64,000 bases of DNA from contig CM040424.1 in the NCBI GenBank assembly GCA_022702705.1, forward strand, positions 140,975,665-141,039,664. Direction: 5' to 3'. A program made the position numbers and the translations under genes. Each line of letters begins with the position of its first letter. Within the stretch, counting starts at the first letter, position 1. Source of the DNA: Papilionanthe hookeriana x Papilionanthe teres (taxonomy: Eukaryota > Streptophyta > Magnoliopsida > Asparagales > Orchidaceae). Shown here in pieces: positions 33,700 through 46,699 of the stretch. The notes under the pieces are model-generated. The model was not told the origin of the DNA. It worked only from the letters and a program-made list of their open reading frames with translations, and ran no database searches.

Positions 33700-34860
33700 T
33701 TTTATTTTCAAGCCGCGTTCTTATGGGAGCTTGTTTTACAGGGTTATACTTCAATCTACTCCAAGATGGTGAACTGAAACTTCTAGAGACAATCATAGCA
33801 TTTTTTCGTATCTCCATGTGAAACAATCCTTGAATTATGACAATAACTTGATCAGATCCATTGATTCCTCTTTGCTTAGTAAAGAGCTTATAAAAGTGGG
33901 TTGGGGCTGTTCCTCAGTCACGAGGTTGATTTCATTTAATTCATTTACTGTAGTTTTATTTCCTCCTCAAGCTCTGGTGGAGTATCATCTATCGACTGCT
34001 CTTCGTAATCATCTTTGACTTCAAAACAACTCTCTTCTAATCGAGTAGGAACAATCTTGCAAAATTTTAAGTCATCAACTGATCCTAACATACCTAATCC
34101 AAGACCTTCTTTCAATTAGAGAGTTCGTTCTTTAACATTCCATAATTTTTCAAAAAGTTGTAGCTTATTCTTCGGCATCTGTTTAGGCACATAACCTTGA
34201 TGAATTAACTTTTGTGTGCATGGAGAAAAGTAACCAAAAGGTAATTCTATTAATTCATTAGAATCATTTTTTTCAATATTTATTCAAGTTTTTGAATTAG
34301 AAGAAGGGGAAGTACAGTAAAATTTGATCGGTTTTAAATCAACACTATGGACTTTTTTGACCTCTTATTCTCAACCTTTTGAGGGTTGATCAGAGCTAAG
34401 GTCATGACCTGCATGTAGTGGTTGATCTGATCGTGCATCGACTCATAATCATTCCTTTCGGTATCTTATAATGAGATCTCGAAATGAGGCTTCTTCTGGT
34501 TTATTTTCATTGTATCTCTTTCAGACTTATCCCCTCAGAGCTTCCTTCTATGTCGATATCTATAGTTTTCTTCGTCCATTCAACAATCTTATTAGTTCTT
34601 TCTTTCCCGCATCCATGGTCTTGATCTTGAATGCATGGGATAAAAGAACCTCCACTGACTCATTAGAAAGCACTGGAGAATGATTTTTGAAGCGGAATTA
34701 AATGCTTCCATTCTTTTGATCCTTTTGAATCTTCCATCTTATTTGGCACACTTTCTCTTGAAAATACAATATTCTTTGGGGGAGTTTAGTAGGTGGTGTC
34801 TTCATGGATACTTACTTCATGTGTTGAGAAAGATTATAAATCTCTCTTGATGCAGTGTTC
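33700..34860 (-). other. Linker between protease and RT of the Tat-type remnant
   Basis: No domain recognised. Short frames only. A linker of this kind, often long, is usual in Tat/Ogre polyproteins. Confidence 0.5.
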
Positions 34861-34869
34861 TTATCCATC

Positions 34870-35200
34870 CATGTAATATTTGATGCACTGATGTAGAGAC
34901 GGAACTATAGAGTACTCGTGAAGCCATGGTAGACCGAGTAGAGTGTTGAATAATATCTTCACATCAATGACATGGAATTTTACGGTTGTTACTAAACCTC
35001 TAACTTTTATTAACAGTGTAATCGATCCAAGTGCTCTTTCTCCTTATTCATTAAATCATCTTAGCATCATCTTATGAATGGTGAGCTCATGTGCGTTGAT
35101 ATCTAAGTAGGCTAATGTTCGTTGACTCATCAAGTTGAGTGATGCTCTCGGATCTACTAGAACTCTGGAAAGCATGAACCTACCGATGTTGACAGAAATG
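34870..35200 (-). pseudogene. Tat-type protease
   Basis: Minus strand reads RVLVDPRASLNLMSQRTL (near 35,120-35,165), where the catalytic Asp is kept but the next Gly is lost. It is followed by FHVIDVKILFNTLLGLPWLHEYSIVPSLHQCIKY (near 34,880-34,985; cited in part as LLGLPWLHEY), the usual Tat flap and end. Two stops lie between. Confidence 0.8.
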
Positions 35201-35581
35201 TAGAGCTATCGATTGTGGTCGGTAGCTGAGTAGCAAGTCCTCATCAGTAAAGGTTACCTCGGGTTGTTCCATTAAAGTACCAACTCCATCTAAGGAATTT
35301 CTAGCCAATTGAGCTAAGAAAATATCTTGGTTAAGCAGAGCCTTGATCAGAGTTTAACTCATCACCTTTGACAGGATCAGAGTGTTGTAGATGCTAAGAT
35401 TGACTGACAACTTCCTAAGACGAGCTAGCACATTGTAATCTACATTGTTTGAACCTTCAATTTCTTCTCGAGTGTGTGATTCTTCCATTGGGTGAGGTGG
35501 CTCCTTCCGAGTGACTACTTGCTGGCCCTTTTCTATTAGTTATGTTCTTGAGGGTAATATTTTTCCACTTCATAGATTCAC

Positions 35582-35971
35582 TTATGTTATCTCCTCTTCT
35601 TTTACTGTAGAAGCTGACTCTTCAGGCGATGCTTCTAAATTTGAGAAATCTAAGTTGATTGTGATTGGCGTTCCTTTACACTCGAGGACCAGTTCCTCAC
35701 TTTTTGAACTGTCATGTCCAGTATTGTTGAGATCTCCTTCATTTTCATTGACATACCTGCTTGGATCAAGTATTATTAGAGAATCATTCTGAGAATCAAA
35801 ATTGAAGTTAGATTGGTTGGGGTCAGTTACGTCATCAATAGAGACAATTAAAATGTAGCCAAAATCATCACTATTATAATCATAAGACCCCGGTGAGGCG
35901 TAGAGGAAATTATACAATGTTAAAGGTTTGATAGATTTCTCCCCCAAAATCTGAGAGAACCAATCTAACAA
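35582..35971 (-). pseudogene. Open 129-codon piece upstream of the Tat protease
   Basis: Acidic, Asp/Ser/Asn-rich with no recognised domain (for example DYNSDDFGYILIVSIDDVTD). Its position between gag and protease and its orientation fit a polyprotein linker. It could be a spared part of gag-pol, not an independent gene. Confidence 0.45.
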
Positions 35972-36099
35972 AGGTAGTCCCTATCCTACCCTTTGTGCTC
36001 TCAATCCTTGTTTCATCCACAATCTTCTTATTCCCGATCTTCACCTGTGGCGGCTTCTCCAGCATGATCTCCATCTTTGGTTTGGCAAGTCACTGACTC

Positions 36100-36840
36100 T
36101 GTATGGCATCTTGTTCTTAAGCAAACTGAATCTGATCTAGTATATTTTGGGAGGATCTGGCCCAAAATGTAGTCCATCCATCCTCCTTGGCGTACAGATC
36201 TATCTAATTAATAAGCTCGGTCAAATTCATGTTTAAAGAACCTCTTTCAGGTTTTTTCAAATATTTTTTTAAAATCATTATATTCCCATATTTGAAATTT
36301 CTCTCGAGCCAACCCTTGAAGCTAAAGAAATTCTCTATGGTGTGTTCGAGTAGTCTGTGGTAGGGGTAGTAATTAGGCTGATCTTTTTTTCCACCTCTTT
36401 TGGTTTTTTAGGCTCCAGTATTTTGAACTCAGGCTTCTTCATCAAGTTACTGAACATCTTAGCCATAGTCCATCCTTGAAGAAGTTGACTCTGTTCATCC
36501 GATCAAAGATCATTAGACCTTGTACGGCTTCTGCTGAAAAGGACTGACTAGGCTGACTGTACTGCTGGCTATACTGATGTGTCTGAGTGTACTGCTACTG
36601 AGGCTGACTATACTGTACTGGCTATCAATAACTCTGACGAGGCTAATCAGTCTGAATCTTCATTGGCTTCTTACTTTTGTCATCCGTTTTGACTATCCCA
36701 AACTTCTTTCAAATGTCTTAACTTGCCTAGGCTTTTATTTCTTCTCTGAAAACTCCATATGCTTAACTTCCTCTTTAGGCTAATGTCTTTCTTGAGCAAC
36801 TTCTCGAATGACTTAATGGTGAGTCCTTTAAACATGAAGG
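36100..36840 (-). pseudogene. Tat-type gag C-terminal remnant
   Basis: Minus strand reads a Gln/Tyr-rich low-complexity stretch (VQYSQPQ, HQYSQQYSQPSQS; about 36,545-36,625), a common feature of gag ends in Tat elements. Leftwards it continues into stretches such as MVRMNRVNFFK-like sequence. No intact zinc knuckle is seen. The N-terminal gag is missing. Confidence 0.5.
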
Positions 36841-36852
36841 ATACTAGTGCGT

Positions 36853-37330
36853 TGATGCGAGGTTTTGTATTTCAATATATTTCCTTATAGACACCATAAT
36901 ACAAAAGCAAGTATACATATCGCATAAGTAAAATAAAGCTCTATTGGAGTCCTGGTTATTGATCCCACGAGGAAGGTGTAAATTTATGATAGTGGTACTA
37001 AAATACAATGTTTAAACTTTATAAAACTTATACGTGAAAAGCATAAGTTGACAATATTTGATTATGCTAATGGAACTAAATTTACCAAACTACTTTCTAA
37101 ACTTCAAAGCAAATTTTGCTAATTCTAAACAAAGCTTTACTAATATAATAACGAAAAGTTAAAATTTGAGAAAACATCATTCCCCTTCCAATGAGTTTAT
37201 GGTTAGTTAAAGATTTAGATTATTGGAAATTGTATTGTGCCAAATAAGAGCATTCCTATTCTTTACCATCTGCCGAGTGCTTAAATAACAATGGCTAATC
37301 CTACGTTTGGTCCCTAAATTCGTGGTTAGG
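36853..37330 (-). mobile_element. Athila-like LTR fragment, reverse
   Basis: The sequence is the complement of the last ~480 bp of an Athila-like LTR: it has AAGCAAGTATACATATCGCA, the TTGATCCCACGAGG segment, and AATAAGAGCATTCCTATTC. It stops at 37,330 where a second reverse LTR of the related subfamily starts. Confidence 0.75.
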
Positions 37331-38875
37331 TGATCACAACTATCTTAGAGTAATATTTTAAAAGTATTTTCAGTTCAATCACAAAGTATAATCAGTCTAA
37401 TAAGAAAGCAGCTAATCTATATACAAGTATACGTATCATTCAAGTAATACGAGGCTCTAGTGGAGTCCTAGTTATAATTTCACAGGGAGGAAGCAAACCT
37501 TAAAGCGTAACACATAATTCTAATATTAAAATTGCAATGAACCTAAATTAAATACTATAATTGATCAATTTTAATGATGTTAGAATTTTAAGATCACTAA
37601 AGTACTTTATAAACTTCAAATTAAAGTTAACTACTACTACAATAATTTTGTATTGAAAGGTTTAAATTATTAGAAAGTGTACTCACACTTGCAATGACAT
37701 TATGGTGAGTGAATGATAAAGATTAGTAAAATTCTTTTATTGTACCAAATAGGAGCATACCTATTCTTTACCCTCTTCCGAGTGCTATAAAGAACATTGG
37801 TAAATCCTAGGTTTAGTCCCTAATATGTGGTTAGGCTGGGAGGATACTGGCTCTCACTCCAGAGCTCCCACTTCCTTTCGCCTGAAAGCTAAATCTAGTT
37901 TTAGATTTCAAACACTAGGACTAAATTGTGGATTTTAGTATGTCACCCTAAAATCTCTAATTCTACGCCCAATAAACCATATTTCCCTATTTATTTGCAA
38001 CCAACCCCAATGAACTACATCACCCATTTATATACATAGAATGTAATCTTCACTTTTGTTGTAGAAAGTATAGTCCTTCCAGATCTTATGTTTGACAACA
38101 TATTTTAACAATTCAATTGGCTAGATCAAAAAGTAAATGAATTATGAAGTGAAAAATCATCACAATTTCTTAACAATCATATGGCACATCCAATCATTAA
38201 CCACTTCACCATTTATCATTTCAAGGAGAAAAACAAAAAAATATATTCAGAATTCATGAGGAAGATACGACAAAGTAAAGATTATATATATAAAAGCAAA
38301 GTCATACATGCAATAAGCAGTAAATACAACTTATCTCAATTTCTTCCCCAAGAAAATCCCTTGAAGTTACTTTGAATCTCCTTCTCTCTTCACAACAACA
38401 CACAATTCTCTCTCAGAATAGTATGGAAGAAGCAATCTCTTACTTTCGCTCCCCTCGTACAACTCTTTTAAGAATAATCCCATATAAAACAATAATTTTA
38501 CATCAAATCTTATACTCTAAATTCTCTACAAACATTTCCTCTTAACTCACACACTAACTTACTTCAATCACACCACTTATTCTATATGAATTATGGGGCT
38601 AAATTCATGTTAAAATAGCCTAGGGATTATTTTCCCAAGAGATGCCTCAAGAATCCCACCAAAATTTGTCCAAAACACTGAATCTAGCCTCCGTCATCGA
38701 CATCATAATGCAAAACTTCTATTTTTGCCTATTTTCACTTTAAATTGTTTCTTTTTGCTTCTTTTTGCTCCAGTTGCCTAAAATCATCATACCTACAGCA
38801 AAACATGAAAAATACCTTCCTTTAAAGTGCAATATCACCAAAAATGCGTATAAAATATATATGAAAAATCCAACA
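37331..38875 (-). mobile_element. Athila-like LTR, reverse, second subfamily
   Basis: Collinear with 13,256-14,730 (shared AACATATTTTAACAATTCAA, GAATTCATGAGGAAGATAC and the CACTTTAAAG segment near the start). Minus-strand ends are TGTTGGATTTTTC (38,875) and TTGTGATCA (37,331). It directly adjoins RNase H sequence of the same orientation, so the integrase and 3' region have been deleted between pol and LTR. Confidence 0.75.
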
Positions 38876-39651
38876 TATTACATTAATTTTCTTGTTCAAG
38901 CCTTAATAAATGATCAATAATTTGATTATCAGATCCCTTTCTATCAATCACCTCGAAATCAAATTTCTGCATCAATAGAACCCACCTAATTAATCATGGT
39001 CAACATCTTTCTTCAGCATAAGATATTTAATCGCATAATGATCAGTGTGAACTATATATTTTGTTCCAATAAAATAGGGTCTAAATATATCAAATGCATA
39101 TAATATTACTAATAATTCCTTTTCATTAGTAATATAATTTTGTCTGAGCTTCATTAACAGTTTTACTAGCATAATATATAGCTTTAAAAATCTTCTTATA
39201 TTTTTGCTCTAGCAAAGCCTCAATATCATAGTCACTCTCATCACACATTAATTCAAATAGTCTTCCACAATTAGGTGAAACAATAATAGGTGTGGTGATT
39301 ATTTTTTCCTTTAATAAATTGAAGGTATTTAGGTATTCCTGGTTGAAATCAAATATCACATATTTTTTCAAAAGATGACATAAAGGCTTAGAAATTTTTG
39401 AAAAGTTTAGAAAACACCTATCTCTTGTCAATGTAGTAGGAGGAGGTAGTTTATCAACAACTTGTATTTTAGCTGGATTTAGTTCCATACCACTTCAATA
39501 AAATGTATGCCCTAAAACAATTCATGCTGCGAAAATAAATTGACATATTTCCCAATTTAGAGCTAAATTTGTTTCTTTGCAATGTTTAAAAAATCTTGCT
39601 AAACGATCTAAACAAGAATCAAAAGAGGTTCTAAAAATTGAAAAGTCATAT
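38876..39651 (-). pseudogene. Athila RT C-terminus and RNase H, reverse fragment
   Basis: Minus strand reads NPAKIQVVDKLPPPTTLTR (from 39,480), PIIVSPNCGRLFELMCDESD (39,300-39,240) and NYITNEKELLVILYAFDIFR (39,137-39,080), then HTDHYAIKYL (~39,040). The CDES form keeps the catalytic Asp. The GHTFY and SFDSC pieces near 39,500-39,640 continue up to the insertion at 39,652. The N-terminal RT half resumes at 47,914 beyond an 8.3-kb insertion. Confidence 0.88.
39647..39651. repeat. Target-site duplication CATAT, left
   Basis: CATAT precedes TGTTGACC at 39,652 and recurs at 47,909-47,913 after GGTCGACA. If one copy and the block between are left out, the Athila RT reading is restored across the gap. 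Confidence 0.95.
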
Positions 39652-39829
39652 TGTTGACCTCACATTTGTGAGGATCAATTCAAATTCAACTTGAGATAAG
39701 AAATATAATAATATTGACTTCCTAAATCTCACTGATAGTCACTAAACCCTAATGACTAGGGTAAAACCCTATAAATCCTTTTTAACCCAAATGTTATCTT
39801 AAAATAATTAAATAAGTAATGACGAACCC

Positions 39830-40230
39830 TGATCTGATCAATTATTGACCCAATAGGTCAACTTTTGACCAAAAAGTTAACTTTGGTCAAAATGGGTCAA
39901 TCCTTGACCCAATGACCAACCAATTGACCCAATAGATCAACCTTTGACCAAAAGGTCAATTTTGGTCAAAATAATCAATTTTTTACCCAATGACCAACAT
40001 ATTGACCCAATAGGTCAACATTTGACTAAAAAGTCAATTTTAGTCAAAATGATCAATTCTTGACATAATGAGCAACCTATTGACCCAATAGGTCAACCTT
40101 TGACCAAAAGTGAATTTTGGCCAAAATAGTCAATGTTTGATTCAATGGCCACCATACTAGCCCAAATGGTCAATTTTTGACCCAAAAAGTCAAAATTGGC
40201 CAAAATCATCAACCCAATATGTAAAGACCA
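39830..40230 (+). repeat. TTGACC array of B2
   Basis: Four to five degenerate copies of the ~78-bp unit found in B1, with many TTGACC, GTCAAC and GGTCAA words. Matching words decay through to about 40,780. Confidence 0.85.
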
Positions 40231-42100
40231 CCAAATCACCTCATTAGTCACCTCATAACCTAAAAAGATAAATTAGGTCAAAATGGTCAAACCATGACCC
40301 AAAATTTATTGCATTGGCCTTATTGGTCATTCTTTGACATAAGTAATTGAAATTTGATCAAAACAACCCACACATAACACAAAGACAACCACCCTAGTCT
40401 CATTGGTCAACTCTTGACTTAAAAGGATTAAAATTTGTCAAAATGGTTGACCTATATCCCTTGACAACAAAATTGACTTCAAAGACAAAAATTGACATGA
40501 TCAACTTGATATTGATCAAAATGACCAAAATATAATCCAAAACTCACCACTTTGACCTTTGGATTAACTTAAACCCTAAAATTGGTCAATATGACCAAAT
40601 CAAGTTCTTAATCACAAAACCCATGGGGTTTATGACCAAACCAACCATGACAAGGTTGGGTGAGGCACATTGGACACCCTTGGACTAGAATTGGTCAACC
40701 TGGGTAAACATGGGTCAACATTGGTCAAACCTATTCAACATTTATCAAATTTGGTCGAAATACCCAATTTTGAACCAAAAATGATAAAAATTAATCAAAT
40801 AATTAATTCCAAAATTATTTTGATTAATTTATTAGCTAATAATAAAATTTCCAATATTTTTGATTAATTACATTATTAATTAAAAATGAAAATATAATTA
40901 AAAAGCCATGAAAATGAAATATAATATGTGACACCATTTATGACATAATGAATGGTTTTCAAAATTCCAAACTCATTAATGACATAATGAGTTACCTCAT
41001 ATGGGTTAGACACAACCCATATGACCCATTAAAATAACTCAAACCAGTAATGACTCAAGACATGCCATTTAACCATGGTTAAAAGTCATTATGGAAGCAT
41101 CATGATGAAGGAAATAAAATGGCATGATTCCTTCAATTCAAAGTATGATTCAACCACTTGCATGGAGTGAGGTGGCTGGCCATCCTAATGGCTTATCACA
41201 CACCTTCTAGGTCACCCAATAGAAAAAGAACAAAGCTTGAACCCATCCCATACCATGGTTAATGCTATCATAGCCAAATCATGCATGAAGTGAGTAAGAG
41301 GGCTAAGGTGTCATCTTCCCTTCAAATTCATTAAATAAAATTATGATTACCTAGGGGAGGTGAATTCAACAAGGTTAATCTTACCTTATCCACCTCCTTG
41401 AAGAGCAAATAAGAAGAGGGCAAGCCATCAACTCAAGGTGAACCATAGGTAAATCTCACATGGTTTACACTTGGGAACTTCAATCCCTCTTATCCACAGC
41501 TCAAGATCTCATCCAAATATTCTTATGAGCCTGATACCAACTCCCCAAGCAAGCTTAAGCTCACTCCATGGCAATAAAAAGGACCAAACCTGAGAGCACC
41601 CAATAGAGAAGAGAAAATAAGAGATCCTTCCCTACTGCCCCATCCTTGGAGCTATGAACATAAAAATTTCTCCCCATACCCTGAGCAATTGATCCCCTAT
41701 GGAATCAGCTCATGAAGTCCACTGATTTGCCCAAATTTCCCTACCTGAAACCAGGACAAAATCCAAGTGTGAAACCAAACTCCTCTAAACCTTAAATTGA
41801 TTGCTCCTACACCATCACAGACACCTACGATGATGAGCCCAATAGAATTTGGCCATCCCCATAGGCTCTAACCTAGCTATTGACTTTCTTCCCTGAAGCC
41901 GAGCCACCTTGATGTGAATCTCATACCTAGACTTGATTCAATTCCAAATTAAGTTAAGAGAAAGCTATTTAAGGTCGAGACGAAGCTTCAAAGTTATCCA
42001 ATTTGAGTTTGCATCAACTGAAGCCAAGGTATGGATTTTTCACCCTAATGGCATTCGGGTTTGAGACATTGTGAAATAAACCCATTCAAAACCCTAACAT

Positions 42101-42140
42101 AACCGTACTGATGTCTTCGTCTCCTTCAGATGAAGCTATA
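42101..42140 (+). promoter_or_regulatory. Conserved hairpin block, B2
   Basis: ACCGTACTGATGT precedes CTTCGTCT-CCTTC-AGATGAAG, an 8-bp stem with one G-T wobble pair, then CTATAG. The wobble in place of the A1 pair keeps the fold. Confidence 0.55.
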
Positions 42141-42189
42141 GAAACAAGAATCATTCAAATCAATCAAGGATTGAGTGAGATCCTGTGTC

Positions 42190-43290
42190 TAGAACATAAA
42201 CGATGTTTAGGTTGAGACAGGAGGAGGAAGATGAACGAGAGTCGTCCGATCCCATATTTTAAGAATGGATGGTCCTAATTAAATCTCCTCTGATCCGCTG
42301 TTTGAATCCTCGCAACGGATCAATCGTGTCTTGATCTCTCCGAGGACACGCGGCGTCGCGAGATTATTTTGGATTAGTTTAAGGATTTAATAAATAAAAA
42401 TTATCCTTAATCTAATAAAAAATTTATATCATGACATAGAAAATTCACAAAATATAAAAAAATACCTCTGAACACAGGACAGTGAGGAGAATAATGTGGA
42501 ATTAAAATATTGAATTTTTTATTTATATTTGATTTTTAATTAATTAAATACTCTTTGGAGTATTTAATTATTAAAAAATTATTTATAAGTTAGAAAATAA
42601 GAAAATTTGACGGATTAATCTTTAGATCCTTAGGAATAATCTCTGATTTTTCCAAGGCTAAGAAAATTCTCTAGGACAACATTTCCTAATTTTCATGAGA
42701 TTGGACAATTATTTTTAACAATAATTCTAAAAATCAGAAAATAGGAAAATTAAATTGAAAATTAGTTAGAAATTTAGGGGGACGAATCTAAACCCTAAAA
42801 TGATAGATTCTAACTTTTTAAAAATTTAAAATGACATTTTTTATTAGGTTTAAAATTATAAAATTTAAAAATTCTAAATATGCCTTTAAAACTTAAAACT
42901 CATTGCATCTAACTCATGCCACCATGAGTTAGGTCAAAATTGAGCTTAAAAAATAAATGGACTCAAATCAGAACTTAATTAGGATTAATTCAACATTAAA
43001 CCTAATTAACCTTATTAATCCTTATTGAAATAAATGTTAAAGAAAAATTAAAATCTAATTAGGTTTAACCACACATTAAACCTAGCTAATTCTCCTTTAG
43101 CCTTCATTACATTATACTTAGAATAAACACAATCCCTATAATGACAAAAACTTAGCCTTTCAAAATTTTAAAAATGACATTTTAAGTTAGGGTTAAATTT
43201 ATTAATTATAAAATTAATAATTTTAAAACCCTAAAATCTTTCCCCTCACCCTACCTAGAAAGGGCTTGGTCAATATTGAGTCTAACCTAA
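42190..43290 (+). other. GC-richer core and AT-rich part of B2
   Basis: Core words include GAGGACACGCGGCGTCGCGA (42,342-42,361). Next comes ACAGTGAGGAGAATAATGTG (42,480), shared with A1. The remainder is AT-rich and non-coding. Confidence 0.6.
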
Positions 43291-43299
43291 GTAGACTCA

Positions 43300-45420
43300 A
43301 GATAAACTATAATTAAGTCCAAGACCTCAAATTAGACGTAATTAAACAAAGTTAAATCTTAATCACATTTGGTTTAATACAAAATCAAACTTTAGTTAGG
43401 CTTAAGACATCACTAAGCTTAACTAAGCCTATTAAACCTTAACTAAATTATGTTTAATAGAAAATCAAATTTTAACTAGAATTATGACATCATTAGGCTT
43501 AATTAAACCTATTTAGTCTTAACTAAAATAGGTCTAATACAAAATTAAACTTTAATTAAGCTTAAGATATCACTAAGCTTAATTAAACCTATTAAAACTT
43601 AACTAAATTAGGTTTAATACAAAATCAAACTTTGATTAAGCTTAAGAAATCACTAGGATTAATTAAACCTATTAAACCTCAACTAAATCAGGTTCAATAC
43701 AAAATCAAACCTTAATTAGGTCTAAAACATTAGACCTAATTAAACTATTGTCTTAACTAAATTAGACTTAATCAAACTTTAAACCAATTAGACTTAACCC
43801 TATTTAAGTCTAGTAAATCAATTAAACCTTACCCAAATTAGGTTTAATTAGCTTTAAAGGCATAATCATAATTAAGTCTAATTAATCAATTAAACCTTAC
43901 CCAAATTAGGTTTAATTAACTTTAAACCAATTAGACTTAACGCTAATTAAGTCTAATTAATCAATTAAACTTTACCCAAATTATGTTTAATTAACTTTAA
44001 ATCAATTAAAATCAACCCTAATTAAGTTTAATTAATCAATTATACCTTACCCAAATTAGGTTTAGTTAACTTTAAACTAATTAGGCTTAATCTTAATTAA
44101 GTGTAATTAATCAATTAAACCTTACCCAAATTAGGTTTAATTAACCTTAAACCAATTAAACTTAAACCCTAATTAAGTCTATCACATTATACTTAATTAA
44201 ACTATTAAACCCTAACCAACTAAGGTTTAGTCAAACTTAAACCCTAATTAAGTCTATCACATTAGACTTAATTAAACTATTAAACCTTAACCAACTAAGG
44301 TTTAATCAATCCTAAACCCTAATTAAGGCTAACACATTAGACATAATTAAACTATTAAACCTTAACCAACCCTTAAACAACTAAGGTTTAATCAAACTTA
44401 AAGCCTAATTAAGTCTATAACATTAGACTTAATTAAACCAATAAACCTTAACCAACTAAAGTTTAATCAATCCTAAACCCTAATTAAGTCTAACACATTA
44501 GACTTAATTAAATTGTTAAACCTTAACCAACTAAGGTTTAATCAATACTAAACTGTAATTAAGTCTAACACATTAGACTTAATTAAACTATTAAACCTTA
44601 ATCAACTAAGGTTTAGTCAAACTTAAACCCTAATTAAGTTTAACACATTAGGCTTAATTAAACTACTAAACCTTAATTAACTCAGGTTTAATCAATCCTA
44701 AACCCTAATTAAGTCTAACATATTAGACTTAATTAAATTATTAAACCGTAACCAACTAAGGTTTAATCAAAACTAATGCCTAATTAAGTCTAACACATTA
44801 GACTTAATTAAACTATTAAACCTTAACCAAGATTTAATCAAACTTAAACCCTAATTCAGTTTAACACATTAGGCTTAATTAAACTATTAAACCTTAATCA
44901 ACTAAGGTTTAATCAAACCTAAAACCTAATTAAGTCTAACACATTAGATTTAATTAAATTATTAAACCTTAATCAACTAAAGTTTAATCAATCCTAAACC
45001 CTAATTCGGTCTACCCATTAGATCTAATTAAATCATTAAACCTTAACTAACTAAGGTTTAATCATACCTTAACCCTAAATAGGTCTAACTCATTATACCT
45101 AATTAAATCATTAAACCTTAACTAATTAAAGTTTAATCATTCCTAAACTCTAATTAGGTCTAACCCATTAGACCTAATTAAATGATTAAATCTTAGTCAA
45201 TTACCTAAACCCTAATAAGTTCTAACCCATTAGACCTAATTAAATCATTAAACCTTAACTAACTAAGGTTTAATCATACCTAAACCCTAATTTGGTATAA
45301 CCCATTAGACCTAATTAAATCATTAAACCTTAACTAACTAAGGTTTAATAAAACTTAAACATAAACGAGGTCTAACCCATTAGACATAATTCAATTAATA
45401 AACCTTAATTAATTAAGTTT
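43300..45420 (+). repeat. ~75-bp AATTAAGTCTAACACATTAG array, B2
   Basis: About 25 or more units with 74-76-bp spacing between successive ACTAAGGTTTA words near 44,220, 44,296, 44,456 and 44,532; one spacing (44,296 to 44,382) is 86 bp. Each unit has a near-inverted pair (AAGTCTAACACATTAGACTT) that could form a stem. Confidence 0.9.
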
Positions 45421-45659
45421 TATTCTAAATTGTTAGACTTAACTAACATTTAAGCCTTACTTAAATTAGGCTTAAATATCCTCAAAATATGGTTAAGTCT
45501 AACTTTGGCTAAGCTTAGTTAAACCTTATGTTTTACTTAAATAAGACTTGAACGGTCTTTAATTCTAATTAATTTCAATCTAATTAGACTTAAATAACCT
45601 TTGAGTATTACTTAAAAAAGACTTAAACATTAATTAAGTCTATTTTAACTAGACTTAAC

Positions 45660-46640
45660 TTAAAACTTTGGTTCGACCCACATTGAATCTAACTCAACTC
45701 TTCAAACTTAAGTTCAAACAGACATGAAAGCATGTTAACTCACCATTAGATTCAATCTACATTGAATCTAACTCAACACTTATAACTTAAGTTCAAACAT
45801 ACATGAACTCAAGTTAACTCATCATGAGATACAATCTACATTGAATCTAACTCAACACTTCTAATTTAAGTTCAAACAAACATGAACTCAAGATTAACTC
45901 AACATTTCTAACTTAGGTTCGACCAAAATTAAATCCAGGTTAACTTAAACAATAAATTCAACCCTCAATGAAATGAAATCAAATTTTTGACTTACCATAT
46001 TAGACTTAACATTGTTTAGATTTAAATGACATCGAATCTAAAATTTTAAAATCTAACTTATATATTGGACTTAATATATTTCAGATTAAATTAACTTTGA
46101 ATCTAAAATTCTAAAATCTAAATTATGTTAGATTTAAATGACATTGAATCTAAAATACATTTAACTCAAGAATTCTAAAATCTAACTTATGTTAGATTTT
46201 ATCTGAGTCTAACACAATTAGAATTAACATTTCTTTTAAATTCAAAAGACATCAAATCTAAAATTCTAAAGTCTAACTTATGTTAGATTCTATCTAAGTC
46301 TAATTTAGACTTAATCAAAATCATTAGATTCAAATGACACTGAATCTAGTTTCCAAACGTCTTAATGACATTAGGTCTAAATCTTTAAATTCAAATAACA
46401 TTGAATCTAATTTCTAGATCTAATCAGATATTAAATATGATTGCCCAACCCTAATCAAACCAGTTTTTTAGATTCAATCGACAATGAATCTAAATTCCTA
46501 AACTTTAGTTTCAAATGACATCGAATCTAAACTTTTAAAACTTGAATAAAATATCTATAGGTTCAAAAGACATCGAATCTAAGAAAAAAAATAATCATTA
46601 GATTCGAATAACAATAAATTTAAGATTTTGACATGAAATG
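45660..46640 (+). repeat. GACATCGAATCTAA degenerate array, B2
   Basis: Irregular repetition of TTGAATCTAACTCAAC and AATGACATCGAATCTAAA words. It adjoins the previous array and precedes the conserved end of the LTR. Confidence 0.8.
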
Positions 46641-46699
46641 ACATAAAAAAACTTAAAAAATCATTAACAGGATAAAATTTTCCAACCTAAAATCGGAAA

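Larger units (their letters stand above)
30575..36852 (-). pseudogene. Tat/Ogre-type Ty3/gypsy polyprotein remnant, reverse
   Basis: Read on the minus strand, order is gag-like Gln-rich part, linker, protease, RT, RNase H, second RNase H-like domain, integrase. The extra RNase H-like domain between RNase H and integrase is the mark of the Tat branch. Stops and frameshifts are dense; the longest open piece is 214 codons. Neither end shows its own LTR: the left side meets type B LTR sequence near 30,570 and the right side meets an Athila-like LTR at 36,853. It is the best candidate in the window for the coding part that goes with the giant LTRs, but no direct junction proves this. Confidence 0.85.

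Noticed and set aside
43300..45420. Regular ~75-bp repeats as a CRISPR array
   Set aside because: Units are degenerate along their whole length with no unique spacers, and the context is a plant LTR.
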